Positions 18,462-26,504 of a stretch of 64,000 nucleotides of DNA are shown one piece after another. Source of the stretch: an uncultured Blautia sp. (GTDB lineage Bacteria > Bacillota > Clostridia > Lachnospirales > Lachnospiraceae); assembly GCA_900539525.1 (NCBI GenBank), contig UQCM01000003.1, positions 1-64,000 of the forward strand. The letters are read 5' to 3'. The position numbers and the translations under genes are program-made. Below the pieces are notes generated by a model, which worked only from the letters and a program-made list of their open reading frames with translations, did not search any database and was not told where the DNA came from. The stretch's first letter is position 1. Every line of letters begins with the position of its first letter.

Positions 18462-19270
18462 TTTTCATCCTTTTCCATCGTTGTCTGATTCGATTTCTGT
18501 CCCTTTGCATACTGCCGGTTCAGGATCTTTGCAAACCATGCCGGCCAGAATTTGCAGTACATGATATATTCCTCTGCACTTCTTGCATTGTCGCCAATGA
18601 TTGCAGATGTTTCGGAATCTGCATGGATCCGGTGGCACATCAGCGCTTTGTGGTCATATACAAAAGCACCCTTTCTTCTGGAAATCATCTCCCAGGCCTC
18701 CCAGTCCTCACAGCTTCGGAATCCGTCCTTAAAAATAACCTCCGGCAGATTCTCCCTCACATACAGAACAGACGGACAGCAGATTGGTGAACCGAAAGCC
18801 AGAATCCTCCTTCGGATAAACCTGCTCTTCTGAAAAGCCCTGAAACGCAGAGTAAGAAGCATCAGCCTCTTTACCTTCAGCAGTGTATTCTCCTTCACAA
18901 CTCTGCCGTTTCGTAATTCATAATAATCGCTGAAGAAGATCAACGGCCGATTAAAGGATTCCACCGCCTTAAGTGCTCTCTCCAGATAATCCTTCCGGTA
19001 TACATCATCCTGATGTGCGATCGTGATATATTCCGTATCGGCACAGCTGTACCCGAAATTCCAGTCCTGTGTAATCCCTCCCGGTCCTTCATTGACATAA
19101 AGCGGAATCTGATGCTTATCCGCCACAGATGAGATGTATTCATTCGGCGTAGAAGTGACCATGATGATCTTACTCTTAACCGTCTGCTTCTCAAGAGACC
19201 TTACACATTCCTCTAAAAACGCACTTTCTTTATATGCACATATTACAAATGTATGTTTTTCTGTTCTCAT
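18458..19270 (-). CDS. GT2 glycosyltransferase
   Basis: A 270-residue cytoplasmic GT2 enzyme. FVICAYKESAFLEECVRSL starts the fold; HQDDVYRK holds the metal-binding acidic pair. Start 19270 (MRTEKHT) follows CAGGAGCAG; an upstream in-frame Met at 19330 has no such site. Just upstream is repeat B copy 2. Donor and acceptor are unknown. Confidence 0.85.
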   Translation of the reverse strand: MRTEKHTFVICAYKESAFLEECVRSLEKQTVKSKIIMVTSTPNEYISSVADKHQIPLYVNEGPGGITQDWNFGYSCADTEYITIAHQDDVYRKDYLERALKAVESFNRPLIFFSDYYELRNGRVVKENTLLKVKRLMLLTLRFRAFQKSRFIRRRILAFGSPICCPSVLYVRENLPEVIFKDGFRSCEDWEAWEMISRRKGAFVYDHKALMCHRIHADSETSAIIGDNARSAEEYIMYCKFWPAWFAKILNRQYAKGQKSNQTTMEKDEK

Positions 19271-19342
19271 ATCCTGCTCCTGACTCGTTACTCTCCCGGA
19301 ATATATTTGAGCATTTTCATAAATCTGCATGGCTCTGTTTTT

Positions 19343-19415
19343 TAACTGTTCAGAGCCATTTGCAAAATCGCCTCTTCGAGGCTTTCCTTTTGCTCATGTA
19401 CGGCTCTGAATAGTT
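19343..19415. repeat. Nested-hairpin repeat B, copy 2 (best preserved)
   Basis: About 73 bp with three nested stems: TAACTGTTCAGAGCC with GGCTCTGAATAGTT outside, GCAAAA (19362-19367) with TTTTGC (19388-19393), and GCCTC-TTC-GAGGC innermost. It supplies the last six codons and the stop of the GT4 gene at 19394. Confidence 0.85.
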
Positions 19416-20590
19416 GCCAGGATCTTCTGATATCGTTTAACAGAGAGATCCTGCATGGATTCCCACGTATTTTTCTTTGCCCTGTCAGCCATCTCCCTGC
19501 GGTCTGTCTGAATCCTCTCTTCCAGATACTCCAGAGCGGCATCTGCCAGCTTTCCCGGAATTTCCTCATCGGTACCGCTCACCAGTGTCCCATAACCAGC
19601 CACTGCTTCCGGAATACCGCCCACATTGCAGGCCACCGGAATGACGCCGCAGGCCTGTGCCTCTTTAATTACGCAGGAATATCCCTCTCTTCTGCTTGGA
19701 ACGATCAGCACACTCATTTTGAGAAATTCCTCTGCCATCCTGGTCTGAGGTACCTGTCCGGTAAAGATTACCGGCAGTTCCTTCATCTGCTGCTCAAGGC
19801 TGCCCCGTAGTTCCCCGTCACCGATCACGCAGAACTCCACATCACCGGATGCCTTTTTATAGATCGTGTGAAAGATTTCAGAGAGCCTGTCTGCTCCTTT
19901 CACAGGGATCAGATTCCCTGCAAATCCCACTACTGTACGCTTTTTTACACTCTCCAGATCTGCATTTCCAAAGATGCTTCCGTCGATGCCATTGTATACG
20001 ACGACTGCATTTTTCCCTGAATAGCCCAGCTCCCTGGCTCTCACAAGCAATGCCTCACTGACAAATTCGACTGCTGCCGCATCTTCCAGAACAGACAGCA
20101 TAGCCTTACGTATATGAGGATCTGCCAGCGTAATATTGATCTCACTTCCGTGGCAGGTGAGCACATAGGGAATCCCTGATTCTTTACTGAATCTGCGAAC
20201 TCCGACACCGACTGGCCACACCCAATGCAGATGGATCAGATCAACCGGTTTCTCTTTTCTGCAATCCTCTCTCAGCATCTTTGAGATCCCGCTTCCATAG
20301 ACTGACGGAAAATAGCGGGCTGCAGCCATCTTGATAAAGCCCATCCGGTCCATGCGAAGCTGATATTCAATGTCGAGCTGCCGGCAGACAGGTCTGGACT
20401 GGCGCATAATATGCCTGATCTCTGAGAGATATTTCTCTACTGGTTCCGAGTATTCGATTCCGTAGATATACGGACACACCTCTATTCCTTTTTTCTTTAA
20501 AGCCTGTATTCTCTTTGTCACAAATATACCGCCCATGGGGGCATTTTCTCTGGGGACAAACCCGTTAAGATATAATATCTTCATCTGCAT
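19394..20590 (-). CDS. GT4 glycosyltransferase
   Basis: A 398-residue GT-B fold enzyme. MKILYLNGFVPRENAPMGGI opens the N-terminal Rossmann domain; HLHWVWPVG, CHGSEIN and VGFAGNLIPVKG mark the interdomain region; PSRREGYSCVIKEAQACG is the C-terminal donor-binding EX7E-type motif. The last six residues are encoded inside repeat B copy 2, so the natural C-terminus has been changed or formed by that element. Start 20590 has GGAG eight bases upstream; a second ATG six bases on is possible. It overlaps the aminotransferase gene by 10 bp. Confidence 0.87.
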   Translation of the reverse strand: MQMKILYLNGFVPRENAPMGGIFVTKRIQALKKKGIEVCPYIYGIEYSEPVEKYLSEIRHIMRQSRPVCRQLDIEYQLRMDRMGFIKMAAARYFPSVYGSGISKMLREDCRKEKPVDLIHLHWVWPVGVGVRRFSKESGIPYVLTCHGSEINITLADPHIRKAMLSVLEDAAAVEFVSEALLVRARELGYSGKNAVVVYNGIDGSIFGNADLESVKKRTVVGFAGNLIPVKGADRLSEIFHTIYKKASGDVEFCVIGDGELRGSLEQQMKELPVIFTGQVPQTRMAEEFLKMSVLIVPSRREGYSCVIKEAQACGVIPVACNVGGIPEAVAGYGTLVSGTDEEIPGKLADAALEYLEERIQTDRREMADRAKKNTWESMQDLSVKRYQKILATIQSRT

Positions 20591-21714
20591 TCAAGATACT
20601 CCCTGATACTGTCAGCCACCAGCCTGATCTCTTCCTGCTTCATATAGGGGTGAAGCGGAAGTGCCAGCACCCGGTCACAGAGCCTCAGCGTATTCGGAAA
20701 ATCCCGGTCATCCGACGGCACCTGTGCAAATGCTTCCTGTCTGTGCATTGCCTTTGGATAGTAGACCATGCTTGGAATTCCTTTTTCCTTCAGATATGTC
20801 TGAAGCCCTTCTCTTGTCTCCCTGTCTGCCAGCTGAATCGTATACTGTGCCCAGCTGGAGTAATAGCCATCCTTAACAACCGGAGTCTTTACCAGATCCT
20901 TCAGCAGACGGGTATACTCTTTTGCAGCTGCATTCACATCCTGAAGCTCGTACTTTCTGAATGCTTCCAGCTTCACCTGCAGGACTGCAGCCTGAAGCGT
21001 ATCCAGACGTGAATTCATTCCGATGCGTACATTGTCATACTTGCATGTGCCTTTTCCATGAATGCGGATCGAACGCAGATACTCTGCCGCAGCGTCATCA
21101 TCCGTGAAAACGGCACCGCCATCCCCGTAGCATCCCAGAGGCTTTGCCGGGAAAAAGGATGTGGTAGAAATATCGCCAAAGCTGCATGCCATCTTTCCAT
21201 GGAGGCTTCCGCCGAATCCCTGTGCTGCATCTTCCAGAATCCTGAGACTGTATCTGTCGGCGATTTCCCGTATTTTATCATAATTGGCAGGCTGACCGAA
21301 TAAATCAACAGCTACGATTGCTCTTGGCACTGCCGTTCCTTCCGCTATTGTCTGCACGATGGCACGTTCCAGACTTTCCGGACTCATATTAAAGGTATCC
21401 TCCTCGACATCTACAAAGACCGGACGTGCCCCCTCAAAGGATACCACCTCACCGCTGGAAAAAAATGTGAAATCCGGCACAAATACTGCGTCGCCTTCTC
21501 CGATTCCCCAGGTCATCAATGCCAGAGTGAGCGCATCTGTCCCGTTTGCACAGGTGATACAGTGCTTTACCCCCACATACTCTGCAAGGCTCTGCTCCAG
21601 CTCGGCGACCTGACGTCCGCTGATATAGTTACTGTCTGTCAGAACCTGACTCATAGCCCGGTCGATGTCTTCTTTCAATGCCTGATACTGTGCTTTTAAA
21701 TCACGAAACTGCAT
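20581..21714 (-). CDS. wbpE: PLP-dependent sugar aminotransferase (DegT/WbpE family)
   Basis: A 377-residue DegT/DnrJ/EryC1/StrS aminotransferase. CANGTDALTLAL and EDAAQGFGG are cofactor-binding motifs and Lys191 in SFFPAKPLGCYGDGGA is the Schiff-base lysine. With the adjacent acetyltransferase (21701) and oxidoreductase (22278) it matches the WbpB-WbpE-WbpD set, in which it converts UDP-2-acetamido-3-keto-glucuronate to the 3-amino sugar using glutamate. The specific substrate is inferred from this trio. It overlaps the acetyltransferase gene by 14 bp. RBS AAGGGAAA. Confidence 0.87.
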   Translation of the reverse strand: MQFRDLKAQYQALKEDIDRAMSQVLTDSNYISGRQVAELEQSLAEYVGVKHCITCANGTDALTLALMTWGIGEGDAVFVPDFTFFSSGEVVSFEGARPVFVDVEEDTFNMSPESLERAIVQTIAEGTAVPRAIVAVDLFGQPANYDKIREIADRYSLRILEDAAQGFGGSLHGKMACSFGDISTTSFFPAKPLGCYGDGGAVFTDDDAAAEYLRSIRIHGKGTCKYDNVRIGMNSRLDTLQAAVLQVKLEAFRKYELQDVNAAAKEYTRLLKDLVKTPVVKDGYYSSWAQYTIQLADRETREGLQTYLKEKGIPSMVYYPKAMHRQEAFAQVPSDDRDFPNTLRLCDRVLALPLHPYMKQEEIRLVADSIREYLECR

Positions 21715-22285
21715 CTTTTTCCCTTCTCTCTCTTAATCCGTCTTCCGTTTCTTCATAGCTTCTGCCACAATCCCTGCAGTTCAATCCGTCTTTCAGTAAC
21801 GCGCCGCATTCGCAGACCCATCCATGATGCCTGGCCGGAACGCCGGCCACCAGTTCGTGTGCTTTCACATGTCCTGTCACTACGGCTCCCGCTGCGATCA
21901 TTGCCCACTGTCCGATCGTATGCCCGCATACAATGGTGGCATTTGCTCCAACTGTGGCACCTGTCCTTAACAATGTCTTCTTATATCCGGCACTCCCCTT
22001 GGGATATTTCGCCCGGGGAGTCAGATCATTTGTAAATACCATGGAAGGACCGCAGAACACGTAGTCCTCCAGCTCCACGCCTTCGTAAATGGAAACATTG
22101 TTCTGTACCTTTACACCGTTTCCGATCTTCACGTGGTTCGATACGTTCACATTCTGTCCGAAGGAACAGTTTTTTCCGATCCTGGCTCCCTTCTGAATAT
22201 GGCAGAAATGCCAGACCTTTGTGCCCTCACCAATTTCCACATCGTCGTCTATATAACTGCTTTCATGAACAAAATAGTCACTCAT
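21701..22285 (-). CDS. wbpD: UDP-3-amino-sugar N-acetyltransferase (WbpD/WlbB-like)
   Basis: A 194-residue left-handed beta-helix acyltransferase made of hexapeptide repeats (VEIGEGTKVWHFCHIQKGA and similar). Sequence and length fit WbpD/WlbB, which acetylates the 3-amino group made by WbpE. A C-terminal zinc-ribbon-like pair (CECG, CRDCG) follows the helix; longer members of the family also have it. Start 22285 overlaps the stop of the upstream gene (AATGAGTGA) and is preceded by AGGGTGAG; a start at 22294 is less likely. Confidence 0.87.
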   Translation of the reverse strand: MSDYFVHESSYIDDDVEIGEGTKVWHFCHIQKGARIGKNCSFGQNVNVSNHVKIGNGVKVQNNVSIYEGVELEDYVFCGPSMVFTNDLTPRAKYPKGSAGYKKTLLRTGATVGANATIVCGHTIGQWAMIAAGAVVTGHVKAHELVAGVPARHHGWVCECGALLKDGLNCRDCGRSYEETEDGLRERREKDAVS

Positions 22286-23357
22286 TAAACTCACCCTGCA
22301 TATCTAATGTTGAAAAATCTCCAAGCGGCAGTTTCACAGGCATTCCTGTCTTCTGACTCCTGTAGATCGCCAGTATCATTTCCAGTGCGTTTCTTCCCGC
22401 ACGCGCGTCCACATAAGGCGCTCTGTCATTTTTAATCGCATCAATGACATCGGCATACAGGCTTGTATGGCCATTCCCATATACATTGCTGGTCTGCTCC
22501 TCTAGTCCCTTGTTTTTCTGGTCTTCATCACTTTCATCCGAAAAGTTCCATACATCAATATTGTTTGTAGACTTTCCTCCGAGCTTGACCGTTCCATTTT
22601 CTCCGAACAGATAGAGTGTCTCTTCCAGATTCTGCGGATATACATTCGTGGTTCCTTCAATCGTTCCCACCGCACCGTTTTTAAACTTCACAACGGCCAT
22701 TCCGATATCCTCCGCCTCCAGATAATGATGGAACTGCTGCCTCGTCACGCCATATACTTCCTCCACCTCATCTCCCATCATCCAGCGGAGAAGGTCGATT
22801 CCGTGAATACACTGATTCATCAGTGCACCGCCGTCCTGTGCCCAGGTACCTCTCCAGGGGGCCTGCTCGTAATAGGACTTTCCTCTGTTCCATCTCACAT
22901 GAATGGAGCCATGGGATATTTTCCCGAATCTTCCTGCCTCCAGCGCCTTGCGCATCTCCTGGACAGCTACATTGAAGCGGTTCTGATGGCAGGCGGATAC
23001 CTTCACGCCCTTCTCTTCCGAACGGCGTATGATCTCATCTGCGTCCTCCATGCTCATAGCCATCGGCTTCTCAATGATTACATGAATGCCATGATCGATA
23101 CAGTAAAGAGCAATTTCCGCATGCGCACCGCTCTCGGTAGCGATTCCCACCAGCTCCGGCTGCTGTTCGTCAATCATCTCCCGGTAATCCGTATATCGTC
23201 TGATCGAAACGTCCTCACGAAGTCCGTTTTTCTCAAGGACTTCTTCCATATGCTCCGGGATGAGATCACATACAGCCACAAATTCCAGCTTATTATTTAT
23301 TACGGCTTTTACATGGTTCGTAGAAATACGGCCACAGCCAATCAATGCATATTTCAT
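22278..23357 (-). CDS. wbpB: Gfo/Idh/MocA oxidoreductase (WbpB/WlbA-like)
   Basis: A 359-residue NAD-dependent sugar oxidoreductase. The nucleotide motif LIGCGRIS (5-12) and the EKP motif (96-98) with its catalytic-site Lys are present, and NQCIHGIDLLRWMMG holds the His/Asp region. Next to WbpD- and WbpE-like genes it should oxidise C3 of UDP-GlcNAc uronate. ATG 23357 follows AGGAGAGA; the in-frame Met at 23378 is weaker. First gene of the three-enzyme set; the dehydrogenase that makes its substrate is at 28530. Confidence 0.87.
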   Translation of the reverse strand: MKYALIGCGRISTNHVKAVINNKLEFVAVCDLIPEHMEEVLEKNGLREDVSIRRYTDYREMIDEQQPELVGIATESGAHAEIALYCIDHGIHVIIEKPMAMSMEDADEIIRRSEEKGVKVSACHQNRFNVAVQEMRKALEAGRFGKISHGSIHVRWNRGKSYYEQAPWRGTWAQDGGALMNQCIHGIDLLRWMMGDEVEEVYGVTRQQFHHYLEAEDIGMAVVKFKNGAVGTIEGTTNVYPQNLEETLYLFGENGTVKLGGKSTNNIDVWNFSDESDEDQKNKGLEEQTSNVYGNGHTSLYADVIDAIKNDRAPYVDARAGRNALEMILAIYRSQKTGMPVKLPLGDFSTLDMQGEFNE

Positions 23358-23393
23358 TTTTATCTCTCCTATCTGCAAAAGGTGTTCTCACTT

Positions 23394-24518
23394 CTATAAA
23401 AAACAGTCAATCACCGGCTTCATCACAATATCCATATCACATAACCCCTGTGCATAGTTTCGTATTTGTCCGGCAATAATATTATAATCTTTTCCATCGT
23501 AGATGTCATCATAAAACTGAATCACTCTTTTTATGTTGATGGGTGTCTCATTTTCTTCAAACTTACAAACGTAAGGATAATTCCTGACATCAAATATGTC
23601 AATATCAACTGCAGTAATCATCGGCAGACCTTTAGCTGAATACTCTCTGCTTTTCAGAGAGCTTGACAATTTCAATCCCTTTCTGTGAGCTCCCAGGCAT
23701 TCCACAGCGAGGGTACATTTGTCATATAGCCTGTCAAGTTCATCTCCATACACTGAACCACAAAAGGTTACTTTATCATCTATTCCATATCTGCTGACAA
23801 TCTCCTGATACATTTCCAGCTCCTGTCCCTGCCCGGCCAGATAAAAGTGAAGTTCGCGCTTTCCACCCTGCTGATAGTATTGTCCCATTCCTTCCAGCAG
23901 CCTGTCGTAGCCATGCCATTTAGCAAGATCAGCTACTGCTAACATTCGAATTGTACGATCCTGCCCGTCATGTATTGCCACGGGAATTTTTTCAAAATCC
24001 ACTCCATTTATAACCTGGAATGCAGGAATCCCGAAAATCATACTGTCATGAGAGTAGGTTGCAATTTTGTTCACATAGGATTTCATCCGATTACGATACA
24101 TACGGTCTAGCAAAAGTACAATCCTGTTCTCCAGTGAATCTAACATTTCAGCATCGTAAGGATAGGTTGGAATTTCGATTACAGTCTTTGTATGCGCTTT
24201 GGACAGATTTTTCAGAACCTTGTAAAACTCTCTATCTGCAAATACGTAACGGATATAGCATCCGGCATAAGTATTCTTTTTTAAATATTCTGCCAGAAAA
24301 CGGCTCCCCTGAACCTTATAGGGGCGCTTCATTCCTGCTGCCAGAACAATCTCTTTTCCGTTGTTCTTTTCCAGTATCAGCTGATGATCATTTTTTCTAT
24401 ATACTGCATCCACGTAAAACTGTTTTCTGAGTGCAACTATCTGATTTCTTATTTTTTTATTGATTCCAAACGAGGGATTTGTCATATCTCTCGCCGTGTA
24501 GTATAAGATTCTTTTCAT
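23394..24518 (-). CDS. GT4-like glycosyltransferase
   Basis: A 374-residue probable GT-B glycosyltransferase. RILYYTARDMTNPSFGINKKI starts the N-terminal domain and residues about 190-330 resemble the GT4 donor domain (MLAVADLAKWHGYDRLLEG, KVTFCGSVYGDEL, SLKSREYSAKGLPMI). The EX7E motif is replaced by a Ser/Lys-rich stretch, so donor binding may differ from ordinary GT4 enzymes. Start 24518 has AAGGTG upstream and lies after the stop of the upstream gene. Less GC-rich than neighbours by eye. Confidence 0.75.
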   Translation of the reverse strand: MKRILYYTARDMTNPSFGINKKIRNQIVALRKQFYVDAVYRKNDHQLILEKNNGKEIVLAAGMKRPYKVQGSRFLAEYLKKNTYAGCYIRYVFADREFYKVLKNLSKAHTKTVIEIPTYPYDAEMLDSLENRIVLLLDRMYRNRMKSYVNKIATYSHDSMIFGIPAFQVINGVDFEKIPVAIHDGQDRTIRMLAVADLAKWHGYDRLLEGMGQYYQQGGKRELHFYLAGQGQELEMYQEIVSRYGIDDKVTFCGSVYGDELDRLYDKCTLAVECLGAHRKGLKLSSSLKSREYSAKGLPMITAVDIDIFDVRNYPYVCKFEENETPINIKRVIQFYDDIYDGKDYNIIAGQIRNYAQGLCDMDIVMKPVIDCFL

Positions 24519-24522
24519 CGTT

Positions 24523-25416
24523 TCACACCTTTCCAATCAGCATCAGAAACCGCATCACAAGCTCACTGCTGATACCCGGACGCCACCGTTTTGGATAAAA
24601 GACCTTTTTCAGCCTGGTCTTCAGCGAATCATTTTCATTTTCGAAGAGTTCAGCTGTTTTTCTCTTCTCCTGACTTAGCTTCTCTTTGAATACTCTGATA
24701 TACTCCTGGTTGCGTTCAGCCACATCTCCATTCTCACGCAGCATGGATAATGCCCACTGCACTTTCTTTTTTAATGAGATCCGTGTCACACTGGAGGTAA
24801 GCCTGCGATATCTGGCACAGATTTTGTGATTCACGTGCACTTTCCCGAATCCCAGTGCGATTGCCCCCGCCAGCCAGTCATGGGAGTGTACCCTGTATGG
24901 ATCACATTTTAACATCTCATCCCGCAGCTGCCGGTTGATCACCATGGAAAAACCCACTCCAAAGGTTCCTGTCATTGCTCTTCGAAAGCACAGACTTCCC
25001 TTTGGCGGCTCCTGGATCCCGAGATTCTTTCCCGACTCATCAAACATCTCACTCAAGCTGTAATAAAGAAGCGGCTTATCCTGTTTCTGTGTATCAAGCC
25101 ACTGAACAGCCATCTTAAGCTTATCCGGAAACCAGATATCATCCTGATCACAGAAAGACCAGTAATCTCCATCCTCTGCTGCCGAGAGCACATCAAAGAA
25201 GCTGGCCGAAAAGCCTTTGTTCTCACCTGCAATGACGTGAACTCCATGTTTTTCTTCATATTCCTTCAGAATCCGGAGTGTCCCGTCCTTAGAGCCGTCG
25301 TCTCTTACATAAATCTCAAAATGATCATAATCCTGATTCAAAAGACTTTCCATCTGTTCTCTGATGTACTGTTCTCCATTATAGGCTGACATTACAATAT
25401 TTACTTTTGAACTCAT
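24523..25416 (-). CDS. GT2 glycosyltransferase (rhamnosyltransferase-like)
   Basis: A 297-residue GT2 enzyme. NIVMSAYNGEQYIREQMESL and FCDQDDIWFPDKL are the pattern of capsule glycosyltransferases often annotated as rhamnosyl- or alpha-sugar transferases; specificity is not certain. AGGAGG precedes ATG 25416. It is 12 bp after the 25428 gene in the transcript, part of a run of three glycosyltransferases. Confidence 0.85.
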   Translation of the reverse strand: MSSKVNIVMSAYNGEQYIREQMESLLNQDYDHFEIYVRDDGSKDGTLRILKEYEEKHGVHVIAGENKGFSASFFDVLSAAEDGDYWSFCDQDDIWFPDKLKMAVQWLDTQKQDKPLLYYSLSEMFDESGKNLGIQEPPKGSLCFRRAMTGTFGVGFSMVINRQLRDEMLKCDPYRVHSHDWLAGAIALGFGKVHVNHKICARYRRLTSSVTRISLKKKVQWALSMLRENGDVAERNQEYIRVFKEKLSQEKRKTAELFENENDSLKTRLKKVFYPKRWRPGISSELVMRFLMLIGKV

Positions 25417-25427
25417 AGAGCAGCCTC

Positions 25428-26471
25428 CTATACCATATATTTAAAGAAAGGAATCCTTCCCAGCATCTTAAATGCCAGACATACCAGCGGTTCCAGATGA
25501 TAATAAGAAGCCAGTATCTTCATTTTATGGAATACAGGAATCTCCTTTCCATGAAACTCCGGCTTAACTTTCCTTCCGGCGCGCTTCCATTTTTTCAGCA
25601 GCATGCGGGCTTCTTTTCCTTTTCTTTCTGTTTTTGATTTCGTTCCATAAAGCTGGCGCAGAGAGGAAAACTTCATACCCAGCACAAAGTTGTCAAATTC
25701 TTCTGTGCTCCCTGCCTTCTTCAGATATCTCATCACATCCAGCATATCCTGATAGATATCCTCTGCCTTTTTTAAAGAACAGCTTGTGGATCTGGTACCT
25801 GTCTCGTGTATATAGCAATACAGACTCTCAGGGACAAAAGCCACTGACTGTGCAGTGCTGAAAATTCCTGCACTCACCGGAAGATCCTCCACATGGCGGT
25901 AATTCTCCGGAAACCAAATCTTTTTTTCTGTAAACAGAGTCTTACGCATCAGTTTAAAACATACACTGTTCAGAGAAAGATACGTATCATTCAGAAACCA
26001 CTCTAACACCTGTTTTCTCTCATATACTTTGGTCGTTTCATTTGGAAAAGATGTTTCTCCCAGAACACGGACAGCGCCGTCTGCTTCCTGACAGACATTT
26101 TTCTCCTGGCAGACCGCAACATCCGTTTGATAATCCTGTACTGCCTGGAACAGTTTTTCATACATCTGTGGTTCCACATAATCATCACAGTCCACAAAGC
26201 CAATATATTCACCGTGGCATGCCCGTATCCCAGCATTTCTTGCCGCTCCGGGACCCTGATTTTTCTGGGTGATCAGTACGATCCTGTCATCCTTCTTCTG
26301 GTACTCTCTAACCACATCCGCCCCGTTGTCTGTGGAACCGTCATCCACCACTACGATTTCAATCTCCTTTAATGTCTGTCCCGTCAGACTGTCAAGGCAT
26401 CTGGCAATCGTTTCCCTTCGATTGTAAAGCGGCACAATTATACTGACTGCTGTACTCCTGTCCATATCCAT
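25428..26471 (-). CDS. GT2 glycosyltransferase (EpsJ-like)
   Basis: A 347-residue GT2 enzyme. VSIIVPLYNRRETIARCLDSL, VVDDGSTDNG and FVDCDDYVEPQMY are typical. The part after residue 220 is helical and rich in Lys/Arg, perhaps membrane-associated. Three in-frame starts (TTG 26474, ATG 26471, ATG 26465) all have weak ribosome sites, so the start is uncertain by three codons. Confidence 0.83.
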   Translation of the reverse strand: MDMDRSTAVSIIVPLYNRRETIARCLDSLTGQTLKEIEIVVVDDGSTDNGADVVREYQKKDDRIVLITQKNQGPGAARNAGIRACHGEYIGFVDCDDYVEPQMYEKLFQAVQDYQTDVAVCQEKNVCQEADGAVRVLGETSFPNETTKVYERKQVLEWFLNDTYLSLNSVCFKLMRKTLFTEKKIWFPENYRHVEDLPVSAGIFSTAQSVAFVPESLYCYIHETGTRSTSCSLKKAEDIYQDMLDVMRYLKKAGSTEEFDNFVLGMKFSSLRQLYGTKSKTERKGKEARMLLKKWKRAGRKVKPEFHGKEIPVFHKMKILASYYHLEPLVCLAFKMLGRIPFFKYMV

Positions 26472-26504
26472 CAACCATCGCTTTCTTCTATTGCTGAATC
26501 GCTA

